In this document: piece by piece, positions 34,720 through 42,945 of the stretch
Position numbering within the stretch: position 1 is the stretch's first letter
How the letters are laid out: the number at the start of each line of letters is the position of its first letter
Source: RUG11237 sp050874665
GTDB taxonomy: Bacteria > Bacillota > Clostridia > Lachnospirales > Lachnospiraceae
Direction of reading: 5' to 3'
DNA: 64,000 bases
Assembly: GCA_050874665.1 (NCBI GenBank)
Contig: JBNMLC010000001.1
Span: 438,003 to 502,002, forward strand
Translations under genes and position numbers: made by a program
The notes under the pieces: model-generated
What the model was told of the DNA's origin: nothing
The model's database searches: none
The model's input: only the letters and a program-made list of their open reading frames with translations

Positions 34720-35523
34720 ATGGATTTAGCTACATTGATAGGCTTGATAGCCGGTATGGCATTGATGATCTTTGGTATTGTAAATGGAGATCAGGGTGTT
34801 TCTGCTTTGGGGAATTTCGTTGACGTACCATCAATATTGATAACGTTTGGTGGTTCTTTCATGGCGGTAATGGCGAGTTCAAGCTTGAAAGACTTTATAG
34901 GAGGGTTAAAAAGTGTTAAGATGGCTTTTAAACCACCTGAACTGGATGAAGCAGGAACAATTAAAACGGTAATGGATTTATCCAATATTGCACGTAAGGA
35001 AGGCTTGCTTGCACTGGAGGAGGCAGCAAACAATCTGGAAGACGAATTTTTGAAAAAAGGAATTCTTTTGGTTGTAGATGGTACGGATCCTGAATTAGTA
35101 AGAGTAATTATGGAAACCGAACTGGACTGTATGGAAAGCAGACATAAAACGAACATGACATTCTGGGATAACATTGCTTCTATGGGTCCTGCCTGGGGTA
35201 TGATTGGTACTTTGATTGGTTTGATTAACATGTTGAAAAAGCTGGATGATCCTTCTAGTATCGGTCCGTCTATGGCAACAGCTCTTGTTACTACCTTTTA
35301 TGGTTCCGTGTTGGCAAACTGGCTTGCTACACCAACTTCTAATAAGTTGAAGGTAAACCATGAAGCAGAATACAGAGTAAAAGTAGTTATTATAGAAGGC
35401 CTTTTATCTATTCAGGCAGGGGAAAACCCGCGTGTTATTGGTGAAAAACTGAAGTCATTCTTATCACCGGTACAGAGAGCAGCCTTCGAACAGGAAGAAG
35501 GCGGAGGTGAAGCAGATGGCTAA
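34720..35523 (+). CDS. motA: Flagellar motor stator protein MotA
   Basis: A 267-residue proton- or sodium-channel subunit with four membrane segments (about 3-23, 33-52, 150-170, 185-205). Conserved MotA blocks seen: DVPSILITFGGSF, MGPAWGMIGTLIGLINML near the third segment and PSMATALVTTFYGSVLAN. ATG 34720 follows TAGGAGTGGGTGAG. Unlike B. subtilis, motAB are inside the large fla/che operon. Confidence 0.95.
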   Translation: MDLATLIGLIAGMALMIFGIVNGDQGVSALGNFVDVPSILITFGGSFMAVMASSSLKDFIGGLKSVKMAFKPPELDEAGTIKTVMDLSNIARKEGLLALEEAANNLEDEFLKKGILLVVDGTDPELVRVIMETELDCMESRHKTNMTFWDNIASMGPAWGMIGTLIGLINMLKKLDDPSSIGPSMATALVTTFYGSVLANWLATPTSNKLKVNHEAEYRVKVVIIEGLLSIQAGENPRVIGEKLKSFLSPVQRAAFEQEEGGGEADG

Positions 35524-36310
35524 AAAGCGACAGGAGGATCCACCAAAGGGGTTGGCACCGTGGATGGCAACTTTTAGTGATTTGATGAACCTTTTGCTCT
35601 GCTTCTTTGTACTTCTCTTTTCTATGTCAACGGTTGATGCAGAAAAGTTTGAACAGCTTGCAGCTTCTTTGGCAAGCAGCTTTAGTATATTGCCAAATGG
35701 AGCTTCTGCGATTGGCGACGGTGTTTTAGTATCGAATGGTGTGAGTCAGTTAAATGAACTTGCAGAATATATAAATAACATGGGATATGAGTCGGAGGAG
35801 CAGGAACAGGATGATGCGATACAGGAAGTAAAGCAGGAACAGCTTGCGGAAACAGAACAAATTGCAGAACAGGTAGATGAAATGGTGGGGGCAAATAATA
35901 TTGCGGAGCAAGTGGATGTCCAGTTTAATGGACAATATGTATCGCTTACCCTCAACGGTGCACTACTGTTTGATTCCGGTAGTGCAGAAGTAAAGGAAGA
36001 ATCGAAACCTATATTGGATAAAGTAGCAATGATTCTTACAAGGTATCATGACCATACCATAGAAATCGAAGGTCATACAGACAATGTACCGATTCACACA
36101 GCAAAATATAAGGATAACAATGAGTTGTCCAGTTTTCGAGCATTGTCAGTATTTAATTATTTATTAGAGGTTTCTGATTTGGATCCTGCAACATTAAAGC
36201 ATTCCGGACGTGGTGAATATATTCCGGTGGCAGACAATGCTACAGCAGAGGGAAGAATGAGAAATAGAAGAGTAGAAATCAAAATTTACAGTAATTTACT
36301 GGATGAATAA
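35516..36310 (+). CDS. motB: Flagellar motor stator protein MotB
   Basis: A 264-residue stator anchor. The single membrane segment (about 20-42) contains the ion-binding Asp in TFSDLMNLLLCFFVLL. The OmpA-like peptidoglycan-binding domain (about 140-262) has IEIEGHTDNVPI and the terminal RMRNRRVEIKI. A Gln/Glu-rich linker joins them. ATG 35516 has GGAGGTG six bases before and overlaps the motA stop by eight bases. Confidence 0.95.
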   Translation: MAKKRQEDPPKGLAPWMATFSDLMNLLLCFFVLLFSMSTVDAEKFEQLAASLASSFSILPNGASAIGDGVLVSNGVSQLNELAEYINNMGYESEEQEQDDAIQEVKQEQLAETEQIAEQVDEMVGANNIAEQVDVQFNGQYVSLTLNGALLFDSGSAEVKEESKPILDKVAMILTRYHDHTIEIEGHTDNVPIHTAKYKDNNELSSFRALSVFNYLLEVSDLDPATLKHSGRGEYIPVADNATAEGRMRNRRVEIKIYSNLLDE

Positions 36311-36325
36311 AGGGGAATGTGACGT

Positions 36326-36841
36326 ATGAAGAAAAATTTACTTAGTATTTTAATTCTGGCACTTGTACTTGTGAATCTTGTGCTAAATATAGTTATGATA
36401 TTTAGTGTTCTTCCGGCTGCGAAGAAAACAAATAATATGGTAACACGGATTTGCAGCATTTTAGATATTGAGCTGGCACCGGATGAAGAAGAAACAAAAA
36501 AAGTTTCTATGGATAAGTTAGCGGTATATGAACTTTCAGAGGGTGCAACTATGACTATGAATTTTAAAGGTGGTGAAGATGGCAAGGCACACTACCTTGT
36601 AACAGCAGTAAGTATATCCATGAATACAGAAAGTGATGGATACAAAAAATATGGTGAAACAATTTCTGAAAAAGAAAGTATTATAAAAGGTGAAATAAGT
36701 AATGTGGTTTCTAAATATACTATGGAGGAATATCAGGTAGATGCTGCCGGTATTCGTTCAGAAATTGTTGCTGATCTTCAGGAAATGTTTGAGTCAGATT
36801 TTATTGTTGATGTAACATTTAGTGAACCAATCTACCAATAA
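36326..36841 (+). CDS. fliL: Flagellar basal body-associated protein FliL
   Basis: A 171-residue single-pass membrane protein: segment about 5-29 (LLSILILALVLVNLVLNIVMIF) and an extracytoplasmic stomatin-like domain with LVTAVSISMNTES and a C-terminal VDVTFSEPIYQ. FliL supports stator function. Position before fliM is canonical. Confidence 0.88.
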   Translation: MKKNLLSILILALVLVNLVLNIVMIFSVLPAAKKTNNMVTRICSILDIELAPDEEETKKVSMDKLAVYELSEGATMTMNFKGGEDGKAHYLVTAVSISMNTESDGYKKYGETISEKESIIKGEISNVVSKYTMEEYQVDAAGIRSEIVADLQEMFESDFIVDVTFSEPIYQ

Positions 36842-36880
36842 TTCGCAAAGCTTAAAGAAAGTCACGGAGGTGGTGAATAA

Positions 36881-37861
36881 ATGAGCGATATATTATCTCA
36901 GGAAGAAATAGATAATCTAATGAAAGCACTGAGCAGCGGCGAGTTAGATGTAGATGATATGAAGGATACTAAGGAAAAGCAGATTAAAGATTATGATTTT
37001 GCACGACCTGCTAAGTTCTCAAAAGAACATCTTAGAACCCTTGAGTTTATTTTTGAACATTATGGGAGATTGCTGGCAACGAATCTTCCGGTATATTTAA
37101 GAAAGAACGTTCAGGTTGAAGTTATGAACTCGGAGGCATTAACATACTCTGAATTTTCTAATGCGTTGTCAAATCCGGTGGTATTGGGTATTACAAATTT
37201 TTCACCATTGCCGGGAAACATTGTGTTAGAACTTGCACCGAATCTTGCATACGCGATGATTGACCGAATGTTAGGGGGACAGGGTGCACCGCTAGATAAG
37301 CCGAGAGAGTTTTCAGAAATAGAATTAGCTATTATGGAAAGAGTTTTTAATACTTGCGTGGAGCTATTGAGAGTTCCGTGGGAGAATGTATTAGAAATTT
37401 CTCCGCGATTAGAAAGAATTGAAACGAATTCTCAGTTTGCTCAGATTATTTCGCCGAGTGAAATGATAGCATTGGTGACATTGAGTATTACGATTGGCGA
37501 TGTGGATGGACTGATGAATATTTGTCTTCCATATATGTGTTTAGAGGATATTATAGATAAATTGAACACCAAGTACTGGTTCTCTACCATGCAGGATAGA
37601 GAAGATGGAAGTTACGAAGAAGCAGTGGAAATGCTTATTTCTAAGGCTGATATTCCGATTAAAGCATTACTTGGAAGAAGTTCAATTTCTGTTAGTGATT
37701 TTGCAAGTATACAAGTTGGTGATGTAATTCGTTTAGATACAAAGGTGGAAGACGAATTGAATATATATGTAGGTAATATAAGAAAGTTTACTGCATTACC
37801 GGGTTCTACTGGCGATAAATATGCAGTTAGAATTACATCAGTTATAAGAGAGGAGCAGTGA
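36881..37861 (+). CDS. fliM: Flagellar motor switch protein FliM
   Basis: A 326-residue C-ring protein. The N-terminal CheY-P-binding peptide is ILSQEEIDNLMKAL; the CheC-like middle domain has FEHYGRLLATNLPVYLR and the C-terminal SpoA/FliN-like domain has VGDVIRLDTKVEDELNIYVG. RBS GGAGGTGGTGAAT. Typical length. Confidence 0.97.
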   Translation: MSDILSQEEIDNLMKALSSGELDVDDMKDTKEKQIKDYDFARPAKFSKEHLRTLEFIFEHYGRLLATNLPVYLRKNVQVEVMNSEALTYSEFSNALSNPVVLGITNFSPLPGNIVLELAPNLAYAMIDRMLGGQGAPLDKPREFSEIELAIMERVFNTCVELLRVPWENVLEISPRLERIETNSQFAQIISPSEMIALVTLSITIGDVDGLMNICLPYMCLEDIIDKLNTKYWFSTMQDREDGSYEEAVEMLISKADIPIKALLGRSSISVSDFASIQVGDVIRLDTKVEDELNIYVGNIRKFTALPGSTGDKYAVRITSVIREEQ

Positions 37862-37865
37862 GTTT

Positions 37866-39029
37866 ATGGAGGGAATGTTATCGCAGGAAGAAATAAACGC
37901 CTTACTTAATGGTGGTGCAGATAACACAGACTCTGGAAATGATGACAAGTTAGACGATCCGTTGACAGAGGAAGAAAAAGATGCCGTTGGTGAAATAGCC
38001 AACATTAGTATGGGTACTGCGGCTACGACATTGTATTCTCTGGTAAATAACAGAGTTACAATTACAACTCCTATTGTTTCATGTACGAGTTGGGAGCAGG
38101 TGGCAAAGGAGTACGACAGACCTTGCGTTTTTATACAGATTTCATATAAAGAGGGTCTGGATGGAAAAAATATCTTAGTATTGAAAGAACATGATGTTAA
38201 AGTTATTACTGACTTGATGATGGGCGGTGATGGAACAAATACAGATGGTGAGTTGGGCGAACTGCATCTTAGCGCAATTAGTGAAGCTATGAACCAGATG
38301 ATGGGGTCATCAGCAACATCATTATCTAACATGTTAAATATGATGATTGATATCAGTCCGCCAGTTGCAAGCCTGGTTGATTTGAATGATAATTTTGATG
38401 AAGATACTATGGCAGGGTTCTTGAAAGGAACTTTTGTAAAAGTAGCATTTAAAATGGAAATTGGCGATTTAGTAGACAGTACAATTATGCAGTTATATCC
38501 GGTGGATTTTGCTAAAAAATTGTATGAATCCTTTATTTCGGGAAGTCTTGATATGGGAATCGGGTCTTCTGAACCGACACCAGAACCGGTGGCAGAAGCA
38601 ACACCACAGCCTGCACCGGTACAACCGACGATGCAACAGACACCGCAAATGGATATGAATATGCAGAACATGGGAATGGTGATGCAGGGAATGCCGATGC
38701 AGGGAATGCCAATGCAAGGAATGCCAATGCAGAATGTAAATGTACAGCCTGCACAGTTCCAACCATTTGCCAATAATATTGGAATGTTAAACCAGCAGGA
38801 AAATATAGATTTGATTATGGACGTTCCGTTGGAAGTTACAGTAGAATTGGGACGTACATCGAAATCTATTCATGATATTCTGGAATTCGCACCAGGTACC
38901 ATTATTGAATTAAACAAGATCGCAGGGGAACCTATTGATGTACTTGTGAATGGAAAGTATGTTGCAAAGGGCGAGGTTGTTGTAATTGAGGAAAGCTTTG
39001 GTATCAGAATTACAGAGATTATTCATTAA
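37866..39029 (+). CDS. fliY: Flagellar motor switch phosphatase FliY (FliN/CheC fusion)
   Basis: A 387-residue Firmicutes switch protein. It has an N-terminal CheY-P-binding peptide (MLSQEEINALLNG). The CheC-type phosphatase domain keeps two active-site motifs: D-x3-E-x2-N with a Pro about 23 residues later (DAVGEIAN) and S-x3-E-x2-N (SAISEAMN). A Pro/Met/Gln linker (about 235-295) holds three QGMPM repeats, and a C-terminal FliN domain (about 310-387) follows. It removes phosphate from CheY-P at the motor. Four bases after fliM. Confidence 0.95.
   Translation: MEGMLSQEEINALLNGGADNTDSGNDDKLDDPLTEEEKDAVGEIANISMGTAATTLYSLVNNRVTITTPIVSCTSWEQVAKEYDRPCVFIQISYKEGLDGKNILVLKEHDVKVITDLMMGGDGTNTDGELGELHLSAISEAMNQMMGSSATSLSNMLNMMIDISPPVASLVDLNDNFDEDTMAGFLKGTFVKVAFKMEIGDLVDSTIMQLYPVDFAKKLYESFISGSLDMGIGSSEPTPEPVAEATPQPAPVQPTMQQTPQMDMNMQNMGMVMQGMPMQGMPMQGMPMQNVNVQPAQFQPFANNIGMLNQQENIDLIMDVPLEVTVELGRTSKSIHDILEFAPGTIIELNKIAGEPIDVLVNGKYVAKGEVVVIEESFGIRITEIIH
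38682..38726 (+). repeat. 15-bp tandem repeat in the FliY linker
   Basis: Three near-identical 15-bp units starting 38682, 38697 and 38712 (ATGCAGGGAATGCCG type) encode the MQGMP repeats. It is in-frame and likely slippage-prone, which would vary linker length. Confidence 0.85.
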
Positions 39030-39073
39030 TACTACTAAGGAAGTAAATAAAAGATAATAGGAGTGAAAAGAGT

Positions 39074-39436
39074 ATGGCAAAAAATATTTTAATTTGTGAT
39101 GATGCAGCATTTATGAGAATGATGATTAAAGATATCCTTTCAAAGAATGGATATAATGTAGTGGGAGAAGCAGAAAACGGTGCAAAAGCCGTAGAAAAGT
39201 ATAATGAATTAAAACCAGACTTAGTACTTATGGACATTACTATGCCGGAAATGGATGGTATTCAGGCATTGAAGAAAATTAAGGAAGGCGATGCCGGTGC
39301 AATGGTTATCATGTGTTCAGCTATGGGACAACAGGCGATGGTTATTGAATCTATTCAGTCAGGGGCGAAAGATTTTATTGTAAAACCTTTCCAGGCAGAC
39401 CGTGTTCTAGAAGCGGTAAAGAAGGTTATTGGATAA
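39074..39436 (+). CDS. cheY: Chemotaxis response regulator CheY
   Basis: A 120-residue single-domain receiver. The phosphorylation site is Asp54 in LVLMDITMPEMDG, the acidic pair is CDD (9-10) and the conserved Lys is in IVKPF. There is no output domain. It lies between fliY and fliO, as in B. subtilis, so it is the motor-controlling CheY. RBS TAGGAGTG. Confidence 0.96.
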   Translation: MAKNILICDDAAFMRMMIKDILSKNGYNVVGEAENGAKAVEKYNELKPDLVLMDITMPEMDGIQALKKIKEGDAGAMVIMCSAMGQQAMVIESIQSGAKDFIVKPFQADRVLEAVKKVIG

Positions 39437-39808
39437 ATGAATGTATTGATAACAAGCTACTCTAAATTGAGTAGCTTTGCACAGTTAATCACACTATTAA
39501 TTGTGTTTGTTTTTGTACTGGCACTTACGTATTATTCCACAAAGTGGATGGCAAAAATACAAAAAAGTCAATTTAGAAATTCTAATATAGAGGTAATAGA
39601 AACTTTCCGACTGAGCAATACAAAGTACATTCAGATTGTAAAATTGGGTGGAAAATATGTAGCAATTGCAGTAGGAAAAGATACGGTAAACTTCTTGACG
39701 GAGTTAGAGGAAGAAGAGTTAGATTTAACGAAGCCGGAGAATAAGACAACAAATTTAGAATTTCAGGAAATCTTGAAAAAAGTGAAAGATATGAACAGAA
39801 AGAAGTAA
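39437..39808 (+). CDS. fliO: Flagellar export component FliO (FliZ type)
   Basis: A 123-residue protein with one membrane segment (about 14-35, LITLLIVFVFVLALTYYSTKWMA) and a small cytoplasmic domain containing NIEVIETFRLSNTKYIQIVKLG, typical of FliO. It helps FliP assembly. The ATG abuts the cheY stop codon directly. Confidence 0.88.
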   Translation: MNVLITSYSKLSSFAQLITLLIVFVFVLALTYYSTKWMAKIQKSQFRNSNIEVIETFRLSNTKYIQIVKLGGKYVAIAVGKDTVNFLTELEEEELDLTKPENKTTNLEFQEILKKVKDMNRKK

Positions 39809-39821
39809 GCGGGTAGAAAAC

Positions 39822-40700
39822 ATGATGAAGAAGTTAATAGGAAAGAAAACGGTAATCCGTTTACTGGTGTTTCTATGTGTTACAGTGATGACGGTGTTTC
39901 AAATGAATTGTGTGCGTGTGCAGGCTGCTGCTACGACAGAGCATGCAACAAATTCAGAGGACGGAAGTACAACAACTACAACAGATTCTGAACACACAGC
40001 GAAGCTGGGAAATCAAGGAAGTAATTTAACGCTTTCTTATAATAACGGAAGTGGAGAATTTTCAAGTACCATACAGATTCTTCTTGTACTTACCTTGATT
40101 GCTTTAGCACCCACACTGCTGATTATGCTGACATCTTTTACAAGAATTATTATTGTTCTGCATTTTACAAGGGCAGCACTAAATACGCAGACAGCACCAC
40201 CAAATCAGGTGTTGATTGGTCTGGCAGTATTCCTTACTATTTTTATAATGAGTCCGATTTTCAATCAAATTAATGAAGAGGCAGTACAGCCTTTCAACGA
40301 TGGTAAAATAACTCAGGAAGAAGCAATTGAAAAGGGAATGCAGCCATTGCGGGAATTTATGTATGGACAAACAAAAAGAAAAGATGTGCAGTTGTTTATG
40401 GATATTTCCGGAGAAATAGATAAAGTGGAAAATCCAAATGAATTTACAGAAGATGATGTTCCTACATACGTTCTTGTTCCGAGCTTTATTATCAGCGAAT
40501 TAAGGACGGCGTTTATTATAGGATTTATTATCTACATTCCATTCATAATTATTGATATGGTAGTGGCGTCAGTTTTGATGTCAATGGGTATGATGATGCT
40601 TCCGCCGACAACGATTTCAATGCCTTTTAAGATATTGCTGTTCGTGTTGGCAGATGGCTGGAACTTGGTGATTGGCAGTCTGGTTAAGACCTTTTATTAG
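39822..40700 (+). CDS. fliP: Flagellar export gate protein FliP
   Basis: A 292-residue gate protein with a cleavable signal region (about 1-38) and a Ser/Thr-rich stretch (about 40-70). Four membrane segments follow. The family signatures FTRIIIVLHFTRAALNTQTAPPNQ-like (block FTRIIIVLHFTRAALNTQ) and PFIIIDMVVASVLMSMGMMM are present. Start may be 39822 or 39825. Confidence 0.96.
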   Translation: MMKKLIGKKTVIRLLVFLCVTVMTVFQMNCVRVQAAATTEHATNSEDGSTTTTTDSEHTAKLGNQGSNLTLSYNNGSGEFSSTIQILLVLTLIALAPTLLIMLTSFTRIIIVLHFTRAALNTQTAPPNQVLIGLAVFLTIFIMSPIFNQINEEAVQPFNDGKITQEEAIEKGMQPLREFMYGQTKRKDVQLFMDISGEIDKVENPNEFTEDDVPTYVLVPSFIISELRTAFIIGFIIYIPFIIIDMVVASVLMSMGMMMLPPTTISMPFKILLFVLADGWNLVIGSLVKTFY

Positions 40701-40720
40701 CGAGAAAAGGAGTGTAAACA

Positions 40721-40990
40721 GTGACAGTAGATGTTGTTGTAGATATTGCAAAAGCTACACTTTGGAACATTATAATTACATCGGCACCAGTATTGCTGAT
40801 TTCGTTGGTTGTGGGACTTATTATTAGTATTTTTCAGACTGCCACATCAATACAGGAACAGACATTGACGTTTGTTCCTAAAATGTTGGCAATTTTTTTA
40901 TCTCTAATGCTTTTGGGCAGTTGGATGTTAAATAATATGTCAGATTTTATGGTGCAGCTTTGGTCAGATTTTAGTATATATATAGGTTAA
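40721..40990 (+). CDS. fliQ: Flagellar export gate protein FliQ
   Basis: An 89-residue protein with two hydrophobic hairpin segments. SLVVGLIISIFQTATSIQEQTLTFVPK contains the FliQ signature (block FQTATSIQEQTLTFVPK). It starts with GTG 40721, with AAAGGAGTG upstream. Confidence 0.95.
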   Translation: MTVDVVVDIAKATLWNIIITSAPVLLISLVVGLIISIFQTATSIQEQTLTFVPKMLAIFLSLMLLGSWMLNNMSDFMVQLWSDFSIYIG

Positions 40991-40994
40991 AATT

Positions 40995-41774
40995 ATGGTA
41001 AATATTAATTTTACATTAAAGGATTTTGAATATTTTTTCTTGATTCTTGTACGAATATCTGCATTTGTGGCGGTAGCACCATATTTTTCGTCATCGCAGG
41101 TACCAAGAAAAATTAAGGCAGGAATTTCACTTGCCATAGCAATGTTGTTATGGTTTATGGTGCCAAGTAACGAAATTGTCTATGAAACAGTAATTGAGTA
41201 TGCGACTATTGTAGTAAAAGAGGCAAGCGTAGGATTGATTATTGGATTTGCAGCAAACTTAAGCAACTATATTATATTGTTTTCTGGAAGAATTATTGAT
41301 ATGGACATGGGATTTTCTATGGTAAATGTGTTTGATCCCGTCACAAAGGAGCAGGTAAGTATTTCCGGTACATTATATAATTATCTGATTATGCTTTGCC
41401 TGTTATGCAGTGGAATGCATACATATGTGCTGCGGGCATTGGTTGATTCTTATCAATTAATTCCTATTAACGGGGCAATATTTAACGTAAATGGATTATA
41501 TCAGGGAATGTTAGAATTCTTAGCAGATTATGTGATTATTGGTTTTAGAATCTGCCTTCCCATTTTTATGTCGATAATGGTGCTTAATGTAGTACTTGGA
41601 GTCTTGGCAAAGGTAGCACCACAGATGAATATGTTTGTTGTGGGTATGCAGTTAAAAATACTTACAGGACTGGCTGTTATGTTTGTGACAGTTTATTTGC
41701 TGCCAAGCATTTCAAATTTTATATTTAGCGAAACAAAGAAAATGTTGGTGACATTCATTGAAAACATGTATTGA
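40995..41774 (+). CDS. fliR: Flagellar export gate protein FliR
   Basis: A 259-residue membrane protein with about six membrane segments. It contains GRIIDMDMGFSMVNVFDP and the C-terminal APQMNMFVVGMQLKI block, both typical. Its RBS is weak (ATAGGTT), so translation may depend on coupling to fliQ four bases upstream. Confidence 0.95.
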   Translation: MVNINFTLKDFEYFFLILVRISAFVAVAPYFSSSQVPRKIKAGISLAIAMLLWFMVPSNEIVYETVIEYATIVVKEASVGLIIGFAANLSNYIILFSGRIIDMDMGFSMVNVFDPVTKEQVSISGTLYNYLIMLCLLCSGMHTYVLRALVDSYQLIPINGAIFNVNGLYQGMLEFLADYVIIGFRICLPIFMSIMVLNVVLGVLAKVAPQMNMFVVGMQLKILTGLAVMFVTVYLLPSISNFIFSETKKMLVTFIENMY

Positions 41775-42906
41775 GAGTACAAACAGAACAGAACGATGGG
41801 ACAAATCCCTGTGTATAGAGATAAATCTACAGTTTTTTGCAGGCGGTGATGATAAAACAGAACCGGCAACACCGAAAAAACTTGAAGATGCCAGAAAAGA
41901 AGGACAGGTTTCGAAAAGCCGGGAAATTGGTATGGGATTCTCTCTTTTAGGGTTATTTGTTACATTAAAAATTTATATTGGAACTTTGGGGGAGCAGTTT
42001 ATTAAAGCGTTTGAAACACTTTATAAGAGAATACCCGAATTTATTGGAGTGGAAGGAACTTATGATTCCGTTGCATTTTATACACTGCTTACCGATAATA
42101 TTGTGGATATGATACTAATGATGGCACCGTTTTTGGCGGTTGGGTTTCTGATTGCTTTTTTAGCCGATTTAGTTCAGGTAAAATGGAAAGTTACCATGAA
42201 ACCTCTGATGCCTAAATTTAATAAAATGGATCCGATTAAGGGAATGAAAAAAATTATTTCACCACAATCAGTGTTTGAGTTATTAAAAGCAGTGTTAAAG
42301 ATAATTTTTATTTCTTATCTTGCGATTACTACGGTGAAAGATAAATTACTTTTAATATATTCCCTGTATGATATTTCACTTCCGGCGGCACTGACGGCTA
42401 TAGGTGATGTAGTTATTGATCTTGGAATTAAGATTAGTGCATGGTATATGGTCATTGCTGCAATTGACTTTGTATACCAGAAAATGAAGTTTAAAAAAGA
42501 TATGAAAATGTCAAAGCAGGAAGTTAAAGATGAATATAAAAATGCAGAAGGTGATCCAAAGATTAAATCGCAGCAGAAACAGAGAATGCGGCAGGCATCT
42601 CAAAGACGTATGATGCAGTCTGTACCGACAGCAGATGTTGTTATTACCAACCCGACGCATTTTGCAGTAGCATTAAAATATGATGCGGATTCGGGAAGAG
42701 CACCTATTGTTGTCGCAAAAGGCGAAGATTTTTTAGCTAAGAGAATAAAGGAAATTGCAAAAGAAAATAAAGTTGAAATTGTAGAGAACAAGCCTTTGGC
42801 CAGAATGCTCTATCATAATGTAGAGTTAGGAGAGGAAATTCCACCGGAATTGTATCAGGCGGTTGCAGAGGTGCTTGCTTTTGTATATGGACTTAAGAAT
42901 AAATAA
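41758..42906 (+). CDS. flhB: Flagellar export switch protein FlhB
   Basis: A protein of up to 382 residues. The conserved start block LQFFAGGDDKTEPATPKKLEDA is present, then four membrane segments. The autocleavage motif NPTH lies in VVITNPTHFAVALKY and the C-terminal domain follows. No ATG is in frame before the conserved block. TTG 41758, inside the end of fliR, is the start given, without a good RBS. CTG 41812 or another non-ATG codon closer to LQFFA is possible. The true start is unresolved. Confidence 0.9.
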   Translation: MKTCIESTNRTERWDKSLCIEINLQFFAGGDDKTEPATPKKLEDARKEGQVSKSREIGMGFSLLGLFVTLKIYIGTLGEQFIKAFETLYKRIPEFIGVEGTYDSVAFYTLLTDNIVDMILMMAPFLAVGFLIAFLADLVQVKWKVTMKPLMPKFNKMDPIKGMKKIISPQSVFELLKAVLKIIFISYLAITTVKDKLLLIYSLYDISLPAALTAIGDVVIDLGIKISAWYMVIAAIDFVYQKMKFKKDMKMSKQEVKDEYKNAEGDPKIKSQQKQRMRQASQRRMMQSVPTADVVITNPTHFAVALKYDADSGRAPIVVAKGEDFLAKRIKEIAKENKVEIVENKPLARMLYHNVELGEEIPPELYQAVAEVLAFVYGLKNK

Positions 42907-42945
42907 TAAGAGGAAAAATTGTGAGAGGAATGGAGGTAGAGGAAG

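Noticed and set aside
37838..38773. 311-codon open frame on the minus strand over fliY, with Cys/Gly/Ile repeats
   Set aside because: The repeats are the reverse reading of the FliY Met/Pro/Gln linker; the + strand gene is certain.
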